Shown here in pieces: positions 36,101 through 46,231 of a stretch of DNA of 64,000 bases. Location: NCBI GenBank assembly GCA_027922465.2, contig BQMF02000292.1, positions 62,001 to 126,000 of the forward strand, in the 5' to 3' direction. This DNA comes from Turritopsis dohrnii. Its lineage: Eukaryota > Cnidaria > Hydrozoa > Anthoathecata > Oceaniidae. The notes beneath the pieces were generated by a model that saw only the letters and a program-made list of their open reading frames with translations, was not told where the DNA came from and ran no database searches. Each line of letters starts with the position of its first letter. Position 1 is the stretch's first letter. Both the position numbers and the translations under genes were made by a program.

Positions 36101-36502
36101 GAAATTGACGATACGGCATTGGAAGAGCCACTATCCCCTTTTTCCTTAGACTGGAAATCCAACGAACAATTTTCCATCAGAGATGTAAACAATCTGAATT
36201 ACCACAAGGAAGTCCGCCGAATTGTCTTAAATTCAATGGATTGCAGAAAAAATTTAAAAGGAATCCATTATCTAAAATTCACTAATCGTTACGATCGGTG
36301 CAAAGGAAGAAGTTACCGCGGGGCTGAGCCCAGTTTTGACGCATGGATGCTTGTAAAGGGTGAAAACAGAAAGGTTTTTGACACGGAATTGTTTTTTAAA
36401 AGATACCCAAGTATCAGAAAACGGTTGCTGGATATACGAAAGCGATGCAACATCCACATTACAGAATCTTTTGAAACTCTGAAAAAGACTCATAATGCTT
36501 AA
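33121..36502 (+). CDS. Intron-rich SF3-helicase gene (parvovirus NS1/papillomavirus E1-type fold)
   Basis: Exons with GT-AG joints lie at about 33126-33471, 33541-33914, 34001-34133, 34208-34698, 34785-35061, 35138-35305, then small exons and a final exon 36002-36502. The 34208 exon holds a Walker A motif (GPADSGKSS near 34505) and a Walker B stretch with acidic residues (FIDEW near 34637). The next exon has a sensor-like TCNN and an RRLAIF arginine motif. This B/A/C order is that of superfamily 3 helicases, known from small DNA viruses, plasmids and some mobile elements. Having at least seven introns, it is a resident gene or element and not a fresh viral insert. Two near-identical small exons (about 35522-35581 and 35670-35729) form an exon duplication. 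The last exon has no recognised domain. Confidence 0.65.
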
Positions 36503-36585
36503 AATTGATAAACGGTTTCACCAATAAACTATAGATTTCTATATCCCTAACTAAAATGACATATCCGAAAGACTACGGAATAAAG

Positions 36586-37911
36586 CTAGTGCCCATTCCT
36601 CTTAACTCTGTTGCTAGAGAACTGGGAACTTGGCCCGTCGTCTGGCCCGTGGCCCGTCGTCTGGCCCGTGATAACATGAAGACTTACAGTGTTGGCCCGT
36701 GGCCCGTCTCTTTTAAGACTTTAATGTTGCATAGTGTTGAAAAATAACTAAGGTAAAACATTGGCGACCCGAGCTTCAATTTTCATAATTTTTTTTTTTT
36801 AAGAAAACGACGGGCCACGGGCCACCATAGAAAGCCTTGTAAACACGACGGGCCAAAGGACGGGCCACGGGCCAGATCACGGGCCACGTTCCCAAACCTC
36901 CGAAACAACAACAACATATAGACTGGGTACAAAGTCTGTCAGGTGTCCAAAAAACTAGTGCCCATTCCCCTTAACTCTCTTGCTAGAGAACTGGGAACTT
37001 GGCCCGTCGTCTGGCCCGTGACCCGTCGTCTGGCCCGTGATAACATGAAGACTTACAGTGGTGGCCCGTGGCCCGTCTCTTTTAAGACTTGTATAGTGCT
37101 GAAAAATAACTAAGGTAAAACATTGGCGACCCGAGCTTCAATTTTCATAATTTTTTTTTTTTAAGAAAACGACGGGACACGGGCCAGCATAGAAAGACTT
37201 GTAAACACGACGGGCCAAAGGATGGGCAACGGGCCAGATCACGGGCCACGTTCCCAAACTTCCGAAACAACAACAACATATAGACTGAGTACTAAGTTTG
37301 TCATGTGTCCAAAAAACTAGTGCCCATTCCTGTTAACTCTCTAGCTAGAAAACTGGGAACTTGGCCCGTCGTCTGGCCCGTGATAACATGAAGACTTACA
37401 GTGTTGGCCCGTGGCCCGTCTCTTTTAAGACTTTAATGTTGTATAGTGCTGAAAAATAACTAAAGTAAAACATCGGCGACCCGAGGTTCAATTTTCATAA
37501 TTTTTTTTTTTTAAGAAAACGACGGGCCGCGGGCCACCACAGAAATCTTTGTAAACACGACGGGCCAAAGCGCGGGCCACGGGCCATATGACGGGCCACG
37601 TTCCCAAACCTCCAGAACAGCAACGACATATAGACTGGGTACTAAGTTTGTCATGTGTCCAAAAAACTAGTGCCCATTCCTCTTAACTCTCTTGCTAGAG
37701 AACTGGGAACTTGGCCCGTCGTCTGGCCCGTGATAACATGAAGACATACAATGTTGGCCCGTGGCCCGTCTTTTTTAAGACTTTAATATTGCATAGTGTT
37801 GAAAAAAGACTAAGGTAAAACATTGGCGACCCGAGGTTCAATTTTCATAATTTTTATTTTAAGAAAACGACGGGCCACGGGCCACCATAGAAAGCCTTGT
37901 AAACACGACGG
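36586..37911. repeat. GC-rich satellite, left part
   Basis: Units of 369, 362 and 350 bp (starts of CTAGTGCCCATTCC at 36586, 36955, 37317, 37667) contain GGCCCGTGGCCCGTC in one half and its reverse complement GACGGGCCACGGGCC in the other. Each unit could therefore fold back. The array stops at the left end of transposon B. Confidence 0.9.
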
Positions 37912-37915
37912 GCTA
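37912..37915. repeat. Target-site duplication of copy B, left (GCTA)
   Basis: GCTA here and GCCA at 44082-44085 flank the transposon. Joining ACGACGG, GCCA and AAGGACGGG recreates the satellite consensus exactly, so the left copy carries one C-to-T change. A 4-base duplication is the size reported for Chapaev elements. Confidence 0.85.
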
Positions 37916-37956
37916 CACGTCCGTTCGCTTGCGGAATATTATTACACGCATGCGCA
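37916..37956. repeat. Left terminal inverted repeat of copy B (short spacer)
   Basis: Outer block CACGTCCGTTC (37916-37926), spacer of 4 bases (GCTT), then inner block starting GCGGAATATTATTA and running through ACGCATGCGCA (37931-37956). Confidence 0.9.
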
Positions 37957-38520
37957 GTTGGAACTTTAATTTCAGCCGTGTTTGTAAGTATTGAGAATGG
38001 CTTCGTTCGGGTCACGTTCATGGCCATGAAAACAGATGAATTTTTAGTACTTTTCAACGTAATATAACCACGCTGACCGATTGGAATCGATTGCTCATCC
38101 TTTGTGGAGAAGAAAACAGTTAAGAACAACATGATTCTTCAACTGGATAACGTTTATTGTGTGAATCAAAAAGACACGTTTTTGCTGGGTTAGCTGCTAG
38201 TGTACGTGGAAAACAATTAAAAATCGACATCAAATGAGTTTTTCGCAGAAAAAGCTATATGTTATTAAAAAGCCAAATCATTGAACTTTCAGAAAATGAT
38301 AAATTCAAAGACCTAAAAATTTTTTTAATATGAAAGTAAATTGGCTGATTAACGTGAAAATGAAGACATCTGATACTGCAAGGTAAAGTCAATGAACGTT
38401 TTGTAAAAATTATCTTCTTTAAGAGAAACTTCGTAACAACTGTAAGGAAAGGTTTCCTTGTTTTACTTTATTTACTTTCAAAGGTTTTCAAACTTAAATT
38501 TCAATTATTATACAATAACT

Positions 38521-39260
38521 AGTACCCCGGGTAAAAACTTTTTACCGAACTTAACTTCGAAAAGGATGGGTCAAAATCGCCTTTCCCGTGAACAATCCCC
38601 GTGATGAAAATTTCAATTTAGGAATTGGAAACGGAAAATGTAACCATGTTGTAGAGCTCGAAAAACTGATCAAAAAATGTATGGGATCGTTTCGCTACGA
38701 CCAACCATTGCAGAGATATCCTCGATCAAAGATTTTGATGACGTCATATCCGCAGTACCAAATAAAGTTTAGGCCCAAATGATGCGTCATCCCATCACCC
38801 GTATCGCTGACCCCAAAAAACGTCAGTTATCCCTATTGGTTCTTGAGATGTTTCCCCAAAAACGTCGCGTTCGATTAGGGATGCAATGCAATGATTCCCC
38901 GTGATTATAAAAAACTGACGTCAAATGATGCCACGTGCTTTTGGAATGATCGTGAAAAAAGTGTCTCTCGCCTCTACGTGGTTTTACGCGCATATTAAAG
39001 GACGATAACCGTAAAAATTAAACAAATACATCACTCTCTAAAATAAAAGTGTGACACACAACGCGAATTAGTACTAGTATTTTCTCTTTCGTTTCTTCTT
39101 TTCTCTGTCAATTTCTTGTGACTCTGATTCTGCTGCTTGTTCACTGCTATTGGATTCTAAAAACAGACCACCATTAAATGATACTTAAAAACAATTTGTA
39201 TTACACGTAAAATTTAGTTAAATATATCACTCTCTAAAATAAAAGTGGGATGCACAATCG
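38521..39260. other. Dispersed repeat inside copy B
   Basis: Segments such as GATTTTGATGACGTCA near 38733 and CCCCAAAAAACGTCAGTTAT near 38812 match sequence near 16635-16750, 18890-19000 and, less fully, 52840-52960. Two copies of a CACTCTCTAAAATAAAAGTG segment (39032, 39228) follow. These are probably insertions in the non-coding part of the transposon. Confidence 0.6.
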
Positions 39261-39372
39261 CGAATTAGTATAATAAGATAATAAAATTAACAATAATGCA
39301 ACAGAACAGACTGCCTACTATATACATTTTGTTTACATTGTTTCTCATCTTTGTGATGAACATATTAAAAGT

Positions 39373-42300
39373 TTACTCTTCGTGCTGTTTCTGTTTTTTT
39401 GAGGGAGCTAACTTAAATGATGATGATGATGATGGATTTACTCTGATAAAATGTTCTTTCATCACAGCCATCAGTCTGTTTGTTGGAGAAGGCATCCGGC
39501 AATAAGTATTTGTTAAGGCGTTAAATTCTGCATGGATACTTTCACCTCCTTGCTCTGAATAGAAACCTAAACCAACATGCCACTTCTTGAGAAAACGTAT
39601 CACATGATCTTCTAAAAGATGCATTTTCGGCGTAACATTTTCTTTTGGCCATTTTTGTCGAAAATAAGTCATCAAATCTTTGATGGCATTTTCTATATAT
39701 AATAGAATGAATTTTCAATTAAATATGTTCCTGTAAATGTGTAATGTAGACAAAATAATCTTGTAGAAAAGTAAATTTTAATGTATTCTTACCAAGTTCA
39801 ACAATGCCTTCTTCAGTAATACACCCGGTATGACTCATTAATTTGTGACATTTGGAATATTTGTCTAACAAGTATTTGAAATCAGTACAGTGATTAATTG
39901 CTGTTTGGTGAATAGCTGTTCCTCGCAAACCCAAAGATACTATTAAAATTGGCAACGAGTTGCACAGCTTGATTATATTTTCCACCTATAACATGAAATT
40001 TTATCATTGCTTAAAAAAAGTAGAAAATTGTTACATTTACTTAAAAGAATCCATTTTGTTAAGGTAACCTTGAACATTTTAGTAACATGATTCCCGACAA
40101 AGCTTTTCCCGTGATATGCTTGTCGCTGTACACAAAGCTGGTTTAAAATTTCATCCAGTTTTTGTACACATGGACCAACATCTCTTTTCACTGCACTTGA
40201 TTTAATAATTTTATCCAACTCTTTTTCCTATAAATGAAAGTCATTATAATCACTGTTATTGTTAGGCTCTTAACAACAATAGAATACAGACACAAACAAA
40301 AATAAGATTGACGGAACTGAATTTTTTAATGGCAATCTTATTCAAAAAATAGGATGCCTCGATTGTCGGATGTCATTATGTTATACCTTATCTTCTAATT
40401 TCTTTTTAACATATGCAATTCGTGGCTCATAAATACCCTTAATTCTTTCTTCATCATCTGGTGAGTTGGTGATATTTCGGGTAATGGCATCATATACTGA
40501 AAAATGGATCAGTAGTATTAGAGTTTAATGCATAACTTTATACCGTTATTTCTTCTTTCAAGAAATTACAAATAATTTTACTTAAAGTGATCTTGTGCTT
40601 GCAGTCTTCAATGATGTTTTCAAGAGCAGAGATTTTGTCTTGTGTTTCAACAAAGCATTTAATATCATTGTTACTATCTTTTCCAAGCAAATGATTTGCG
40701 ATTTGCAAATCTATCATGTGACATTTCAATTCGAATAAATTGAAAAATTTCAAATATATTCCCAGTGAAATGTGTAATACTGGCGGAGCAACCTAAATAG
40801 GAACTCTGTGTATTTAATACTTAGCTAATACATTGTTAAGTTTTTATTAAGAAAATGTTTACTTGATCAATTGGTATATTGAAGAATGGTGCGGCTATGA
40901 CATTGCAGTGATACTTGGCATTTTTTAATTTTTTCTTGCCATCAGTCTCAAAACTGTTCAGATTTTCCTTTAAATTGTTGACAGTTCTAACCGGGAAACT
41001 GCCTCGCACTTCTAATGATTTTTGCATTATGATGCTTTATCTATTTTGCAATAGAGGCAGCAATGGCGACCTAAAATGCAAAAAATTTATTATAAAAGAC
41101 ATAATGATTATTGTCTCTTAGTTTAGTTTTCCTAACTAACTGATATACCGCACATGGCTTTATATTTAGCTTACCATTGGCTCCAGTCAGTCCATACATC
41201 ACACAGAGAAACTCATAGTCTCCGAACATGAAGACACGGATGTTTTTTGTTCTAAAAGGTAGTTATTTGTAATTTTGGTTATCTTTTTTCGAAATTTTAG
41301 TATTAAATGAAATAACAACTGTTGCAACTTACTGCCACATCATGGATTGTAACTCATGAACCTGCTCACGAAATCTGTGAAGAGCTACCTTCAAATTCGT
41401 TCTATAATCTTTTGCCTCGAATATTGAAAAGACAACAGTGTTTTTTTTACTATTGGGCTTGTCCACATTGCATATCTGGTAGCTCATTTTAAAAGATCCG
41501 CCACCATGATCTCCACCAATTTTTACATGGACTTCCTCCTTAACTTTTTGATCAACAAAAGATCCATTTCTTAAATCAAAAGTTAATATTAAGTTTTTTA
41601 CCATATGATGATGATAAGTTTCTCAAGTGTATTATACTCACCGGAGTATTATTTCCAGTTGACCAAATATATGGCTAGGCAAATTATCAATGTATGCCCA
41701 TGGTGCTGACTTCATTTCGTATTTTCCCTTTTGATCTTTATTTTCAAAAATGAAGGGTGTCTCTTCTACTTTTAGATTGTCACCAACCCATGCCTTAGCT
41801 ACAGAGCGTTGTTTATGGACAGATGCTGGTGAAACGTTGAAAGTTCTCAACCACCTGCAGAAAGTTGTAAATAATTGCATTTAAGCTGATGAATCAATTG
41901 AAGAATGAAGATAAGGAAAAAGATTAGAAATCTTTAAAGACATACCGAGCCATTATTTTGAGTTTTTCCCAGGGTATACCCATTTCAGCCTTAAGGGAAA
42001 CCATCGAATCAGCTGACATATAAACTGATGGAATCTGAGCTGCTTTCAAAATTTGAACCCGTTGTTGTTCGTCGAAACTTTTCAGCAATGCAGAAGCTTG
42101 AAACGCTGTTGAAGAATTTCCTGCGATATTCCCTAGTTGTGAGATAGCAAAGCGGCTTCTTTTCCGCACAGTTCTTTTGGAAGCAGTACTGCTTTCTGTA
42201 TATGCTTTAGGGGTAGATGTTATGAATATTGGCTGAAAATTAATTTTTGTAATTTATCTATAAAAGTGCATAGTATTTGAATAGGATGGTATTTCTCAGG

Positions 42301-43462
42301 ATCTGAAGTGTGAAGTTTGTTTTTTTAAGGAATTTGTTTTCGGGCCTATCTTAATTTCGCGGAAATAAGTTCTCATAATGCATATAAAAGTGTTTTGAGT
42401 GTGTGTACGAAAGTGTTTTATAAATATATTTTTGGAATTAAAATGTTAACAAAGTATTACCCGAGGTCCTCCAGATTTAAACGAAACTGTGTTGGTATTT
42501 TCCTTCTTCATTTTCTGGGTTAATACGTGTAGTGCTGCATCCTCGACATGCCTTGGAATTTCCATGCTTGGGTTAAGTTGGAATATGTCTTTTATTTCCG
42601 TGAACTGCTCCGTTGAGCAGTTCAACCCAGAACAATGCAATTCGTGCTTTTCTTTTTCATTGAGATCTGGAATCTTGAAAGTTTTGTTGCACCCCTTGCT
42701 ACAGTTAACAGTCAAACATTCAATCATTTCTTCCACTGATTTACTACGTGTAATATCTTGTAAAGGCTTTTTACAATGTAAACAACTTGTTTCTGAAATT
42801 GGTGACCCCTCTATTTCTATAAAAATGCAATCCGCACAAAAGGAATGTTGGCACGGTTGAATTTGCACTGGGCGGTCACATATTTTTCCGCAAATCTTAC
42901 AAAAGCATAATTCTAAGTGGCTATTAGATGACAGTTCTTGCTTACGGTAAATGCTGAGAAAGTCATTTATTGGAAGTTCTTTTCTGAGCAAGTTCAGATC
43001 TTTTCTCTGCCATATCCAAACAGATGGTCTACCAGCGTTACTTTTTCTTTTTGGTGGTCTTCCCCCAACCTTATTCGTTTTCTTATCACAGACAGAGCAA
43101 TCTTTATCTCTATGCGGCTGCCAGTTAAAAATGAGGCTGGTGTTGAGTGTCGTTTCATTCTCAATTGCCTTTATTTTGGCATAACAGTTTAAACACATCA
43201 TTTTCGGGTGAATTTCGTTTTTGTCTTCCTCAATGTTAATATAAAAAGCCGCAAGAATTCTTTCCTTGTGTTTCGCAACCGGCATGGAATCTTTCCCTAA
43301 GTTCCCACCGCAAACTCTACACGATCGACGAACAATATAGGCGTGTTTTTCCATTATCTTAACGGAACATTCTTTGACAGCTGTCATAACATCCATTGTC
43401 TTCAGAACAGAAGATTCTTTGTTTTCCGTAACAACAACAAAGAATCTCATTGTTAGAAACAT
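39373..43462 (-). CDS. RAG1/Chapaev-like transposase with RING finger, copy B
   Basis: Eleven exons, all GT-AG: 43462-42461, 42232-41946, 41854-41642, 41569-41333, 41251-41175, 41070-40863, 40792-40544, 40496-40387, 40227-40069, 39985-39793, 39692-39373. Exon 1 encodes CRVCGG...HPKMMCLNCY, WQPHRDKDCSVC and GGRPPKRK, then a C3HC4 RING (CKICGKICDRP, CQHSFCADC, CLHCKKP) and a further Cys/His finger. The core has GGDHGG (exon 4), FGDYEFL (exon 5), CCLYC (exon 6) and EQGGESIH (exon 11), giving a D-D-E triad. The W-x-P-H...CxxC plus RING order matches RAG1's N-terminal half. Exon 6 holds 20 bases between the CxxC and MQ where A and C have 18, a frameshift near 41040 that probably inactivates this copy. 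The transposon ends surround it. Confidence 0.85.
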
Positions 43463-44029
43463 AAAAAGTAAGCATCATCGTACCCAAAGTTTCTTGTTAT
43501 TTCTCCATTTCAATAGTGAAAAGACAAGAAATACTGGGTACAAGGTTGAATAAAGTATTCGCTGAGAGTTCGATTGACATTCGATTTTTTTTGTAAAAGA
43601 CTTGTGGCTGGAAAATTTGATATAATATTTTGATGTTAGTGACATCTAGATTTACTCGTAAAATGTTGGTGAAAAAAATTTTTAGGAACTTGAAAATTTC
43701 AGGAAACCTTGTTACATGGCTACTGATGCTCTGATATAGTTTTGTTTTGCAAATAAAACTCATCAAGTGTCCGTTTCAACAGCTTAAATAGTGAATATTT
43801 GATATTAAATTTTAACTAATTTTGACGCTGTTGTTTTCAAAGGATAGACAAGAAAGAAAACAATGATGCAGTGGAAGGAGTAAGTTTATTCATTTAGCTA
43901 TCCAAAAAATATAGCGTTACATAGTTAATATTCTGTTTTATTTCCCAGAAATTCAGTCATAAAATAAACAAGTGAATTTGAGAACGGAGCATTTTCTTTT
44001 CCTTGCAATGCTAAATGTCATGCTTGAAA

Positions 44030-44081
44030 TGCGCATGCGTATAATAAGATTCCGCATTTCTAGTGAAACTGAACGGACGTG
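44030..44081. repeat. Right terminal inverted repeat of copy B (long spacer)
   Basis: Read inward on the minus strand: outer block CACGTCCGTTC (44081-44071, identical to the left), spacer of 15 bases (44070-44056), then inner block GCGGAATCTTATTA through ACGCATGCGCA (44055-44030), with two mismatches to the left inner block. The spacer is 11 bases longer than the left one. Confidence 0.9.
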
Positions 44082-44085
44082 GCCA

Positions 44086-45595
44086 AAGGACGGGCCACGG
44101 GCCAGATCACGGGCCACGTTCCCAAACCTCCGAAACAACAACAACATATAGACTGGGTACTAAGTCTGTCAGGTGTCCAAAAAACTAGTGCCCATTCCCC
44201 TTAACTCTCTTGCTAGAGAACTGGGGACTTGGCACGTCGTCTGGCCCGTGGCCCGTCGTCTAGCCCGTGATAACATGAAGACTTACAGTGTTGGCCCGTG
44301 GCCCGTCTCTTTTAAGACTTTAATGTTGTATAGTGCTGAAAAATAACTAAAGTAAAACATTGGCGACCCAAGCTTCAATTTTCATAATTTTCTTTTTTTT
44401 TAAGAAAACGACGGGCCACGGGCCACCATAGAAAGACTTGTAAACACGACGGGCCAAAGGACGGGCCACGGGCCAGATCACGGGCCACGTTCCCAAACCT
44501 CCGAAACAACAACAACATATAGACTGAGTACTAAGTTTGTCATGTGTCCAAAAAACTAGTGCCCATTCCTCTTAACTCTCTTGCTAGAGAACTGGGAACT
44601 TGGCCCGTCGTCTGGATCGTGATAACATGAAGACTTACAGTGTTGGCCCGTGGCCCGTCTCTTTTAAGACTGTAATGCTGTATAGTGTTGAAAAATAACT
44701 AAGGTAAAACATTGGCGACCCGAGGTTCAATTTTTATAATTTTTATTTTAAGAAAACGACGGGCCACGGCCACCATAGAAAGCCTTGTAAACACGACGGG
44801 CCAAAGGGCGGCCACGGGCCACATCATGGGCCACGTTCCCAAACCTCCAAAACAGCAACGACATATTGACTGGGTACTAAGTTTGTCATGTGTCCAAAAA
44901 ACTAGTGCCCATTCCTCTTAAAACTCTTGCTAGAGAACTGGGAACTTGGCCCGTCGTCTGGCCCGTGATAACATGAAGACTTACAGTGTTGGCCCGTGGC
45001 CCGTCTCTTTTAAGACTTTAATATTGCATAGTGTTGAAAAATGACTAAGGTAAAACATTGCCGACCAGAGGTTCAATTTTCGCAATTTTTTTTTTTAAGA
45101 AAACGACGGGCCACGGGCCACCATAGAAAGACTTGTAAACACGACGGGCCAAAGGACGGGCCAGGGGACAGATCACGGGCCACGTTTCCAAACCTCCGAA
45201 ACAACAACAACATATAGACTGGGTACTAAGTCTGTCAGGTGTCGAAAAAACTAGTGCCCATTCCTCTTAACTCTCTTGCTAGAGAACTGGGAACTTGGCC
45301 CGTCGTCTGGCCCGTGGCCCGTCGTCTGGCCCGTGATAACATGAAGACTTACAGTGTTGGCCCGTGGCCCGTCTCTTTTAAGACTTTAATGTTGCATAGT
45401 GCTGAAAAATAACTAAGGTAAAACATTGGCGACCCGAGGTTCAATTTTCATAATTTTTTTTTTTTAAGAAAACGACGGGCCACGGGCCACCATAGAAAGC
45501 CTGGTAAACACGACCGGCCAAAGGACGGGCCACGGGCCAGATCACGGGCCACGTTCCCAAACCTCCGAAACAGCAAGGACATATAGACTGGGCAC
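44086..45595. repeat. GC-rich satellite, right part
   Basis: The array resumes after copy B with unit starts at 44185, 44556, 44902 and 45251 (periods 371, 346, 349). It ends shortly before the small gene at 45668. Unit-to-unit differences are mostly point changes and presence or absence of a duplicated GTGGCCCGTCGTCTGGCCC segment. Confidence 0.9.
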
Positions 45596-45667
45596 TAAAT
45601 TGCACTTACGTCTGTTTAAGTTGTGTGTACTTATTTCCTTACTTTCTTTTTGTATGGTTCAAGCAAC

Positions 45668-46169
45668 ATGGATGAGCTTGATGAAGTAGTGTTAATAGAA
45701 TCTTTTGGCAATCCCATTCATGTGTACAGTGATGAAGATGTCATAATGGATATTGTGATGGGCCTTTTGGACACTCCGCCAGAACTGACGGAAAGGTTAG
45801 TGTTGTGGCCGTACAGCAACGAATACAATGATGAAGAAACGGAGAATGTTAGCTGTATTTTGTTTTGAAAGTGCTTGATATGGATTACAGGCTGTGTTAG
45901 TGACATCGCGTTTTTCTGCACTCTTTACAGAAAATAACGGAGATTCCGAACAGATAGTTACTATGGAGGATGATCTTGTACTTGAAGAGTACATCATGTC
46001 CTGTGAGTTTCACAATTAGCGTAGTATTTTTCATTATTAAGGAAAATGTTTTAGTAATTCTGTGTACGTTGATTTAGACAATGTTAATGAAACTGATCAA
46101 GACAGTTGTCGTTCCGAAATAAGCACTCAAGAATACTTTGGGGGAGATGAAGAAGAGGATGTAAAATGA
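45668..46169 (+). CDS. Small acidic protein gene, unknown
   Basis: Three exons fit GT-AG: 45668-45846, 45931-46002, 46078-46169, ending in TGA. The protein of about 114 residues is strongly acidic (DELDEVV, DDLVLEEY, GGDEEEDVK) with no domain I recognise. Its stop is 63 bases from the stop of the tyrosine-recombinase gene on the other strand, so the two are convergent. It could be an accessory gene of that element or an unrelated host gene. The ATG at 45668 is the first in the frame after an upstream non-coding part. Confidence 0.45.
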
Positions 46170-46231
46170 TTTTAATGGATTTTAATTTATATAATTTATT
46201 TCCTTCAAACGAAATAACAAATAGCCGTTCT

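Larger units (their letters stand above)
37916..44081 (-). mobile_element. Complete RAG1/Chapaev-like transposon, copy B, 6166 bp
   Basis: The element has inverted ends beginning CACGTCCGTTC, a 4-base target duplication and one 11-exon transposase gene (39373-43462). The insertion is datable relative to its surroundings: it interrupts a satellite unit whose halves rejoin perfectly. About 1.4 kb on its left side (37960-39370) is non-coding and partly made of other repeats. I see no kelch-type or other RAG2-like ORF on either strand. Confidence 0.88.

Noticed and set aside
36556..36747. 63-residue ORF at the left edge of the satellite
   Set aside because: It is a translation of one satellite unit and is not preserved in the others.
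37916..37926. Calling the transposon ends true V(D)J recombination signals
   Set aside because: Only the leading CAC is shared with the CACAGTG heptamer, and the inner block is not a nonamer. The likeness is in the architecture.
37916..39372. Search for a RAG2-like (kelch) gene in transposon B
   Set aside because: Only very short ORFs occur on either strand and none shows kelch repeats; the element appears to carry a single gene.
36586..45595. CRISPR-like array
   Set aside because: The repeats are 350-370-bp satellite units without short unique spacers, in a eukaryotic genome.
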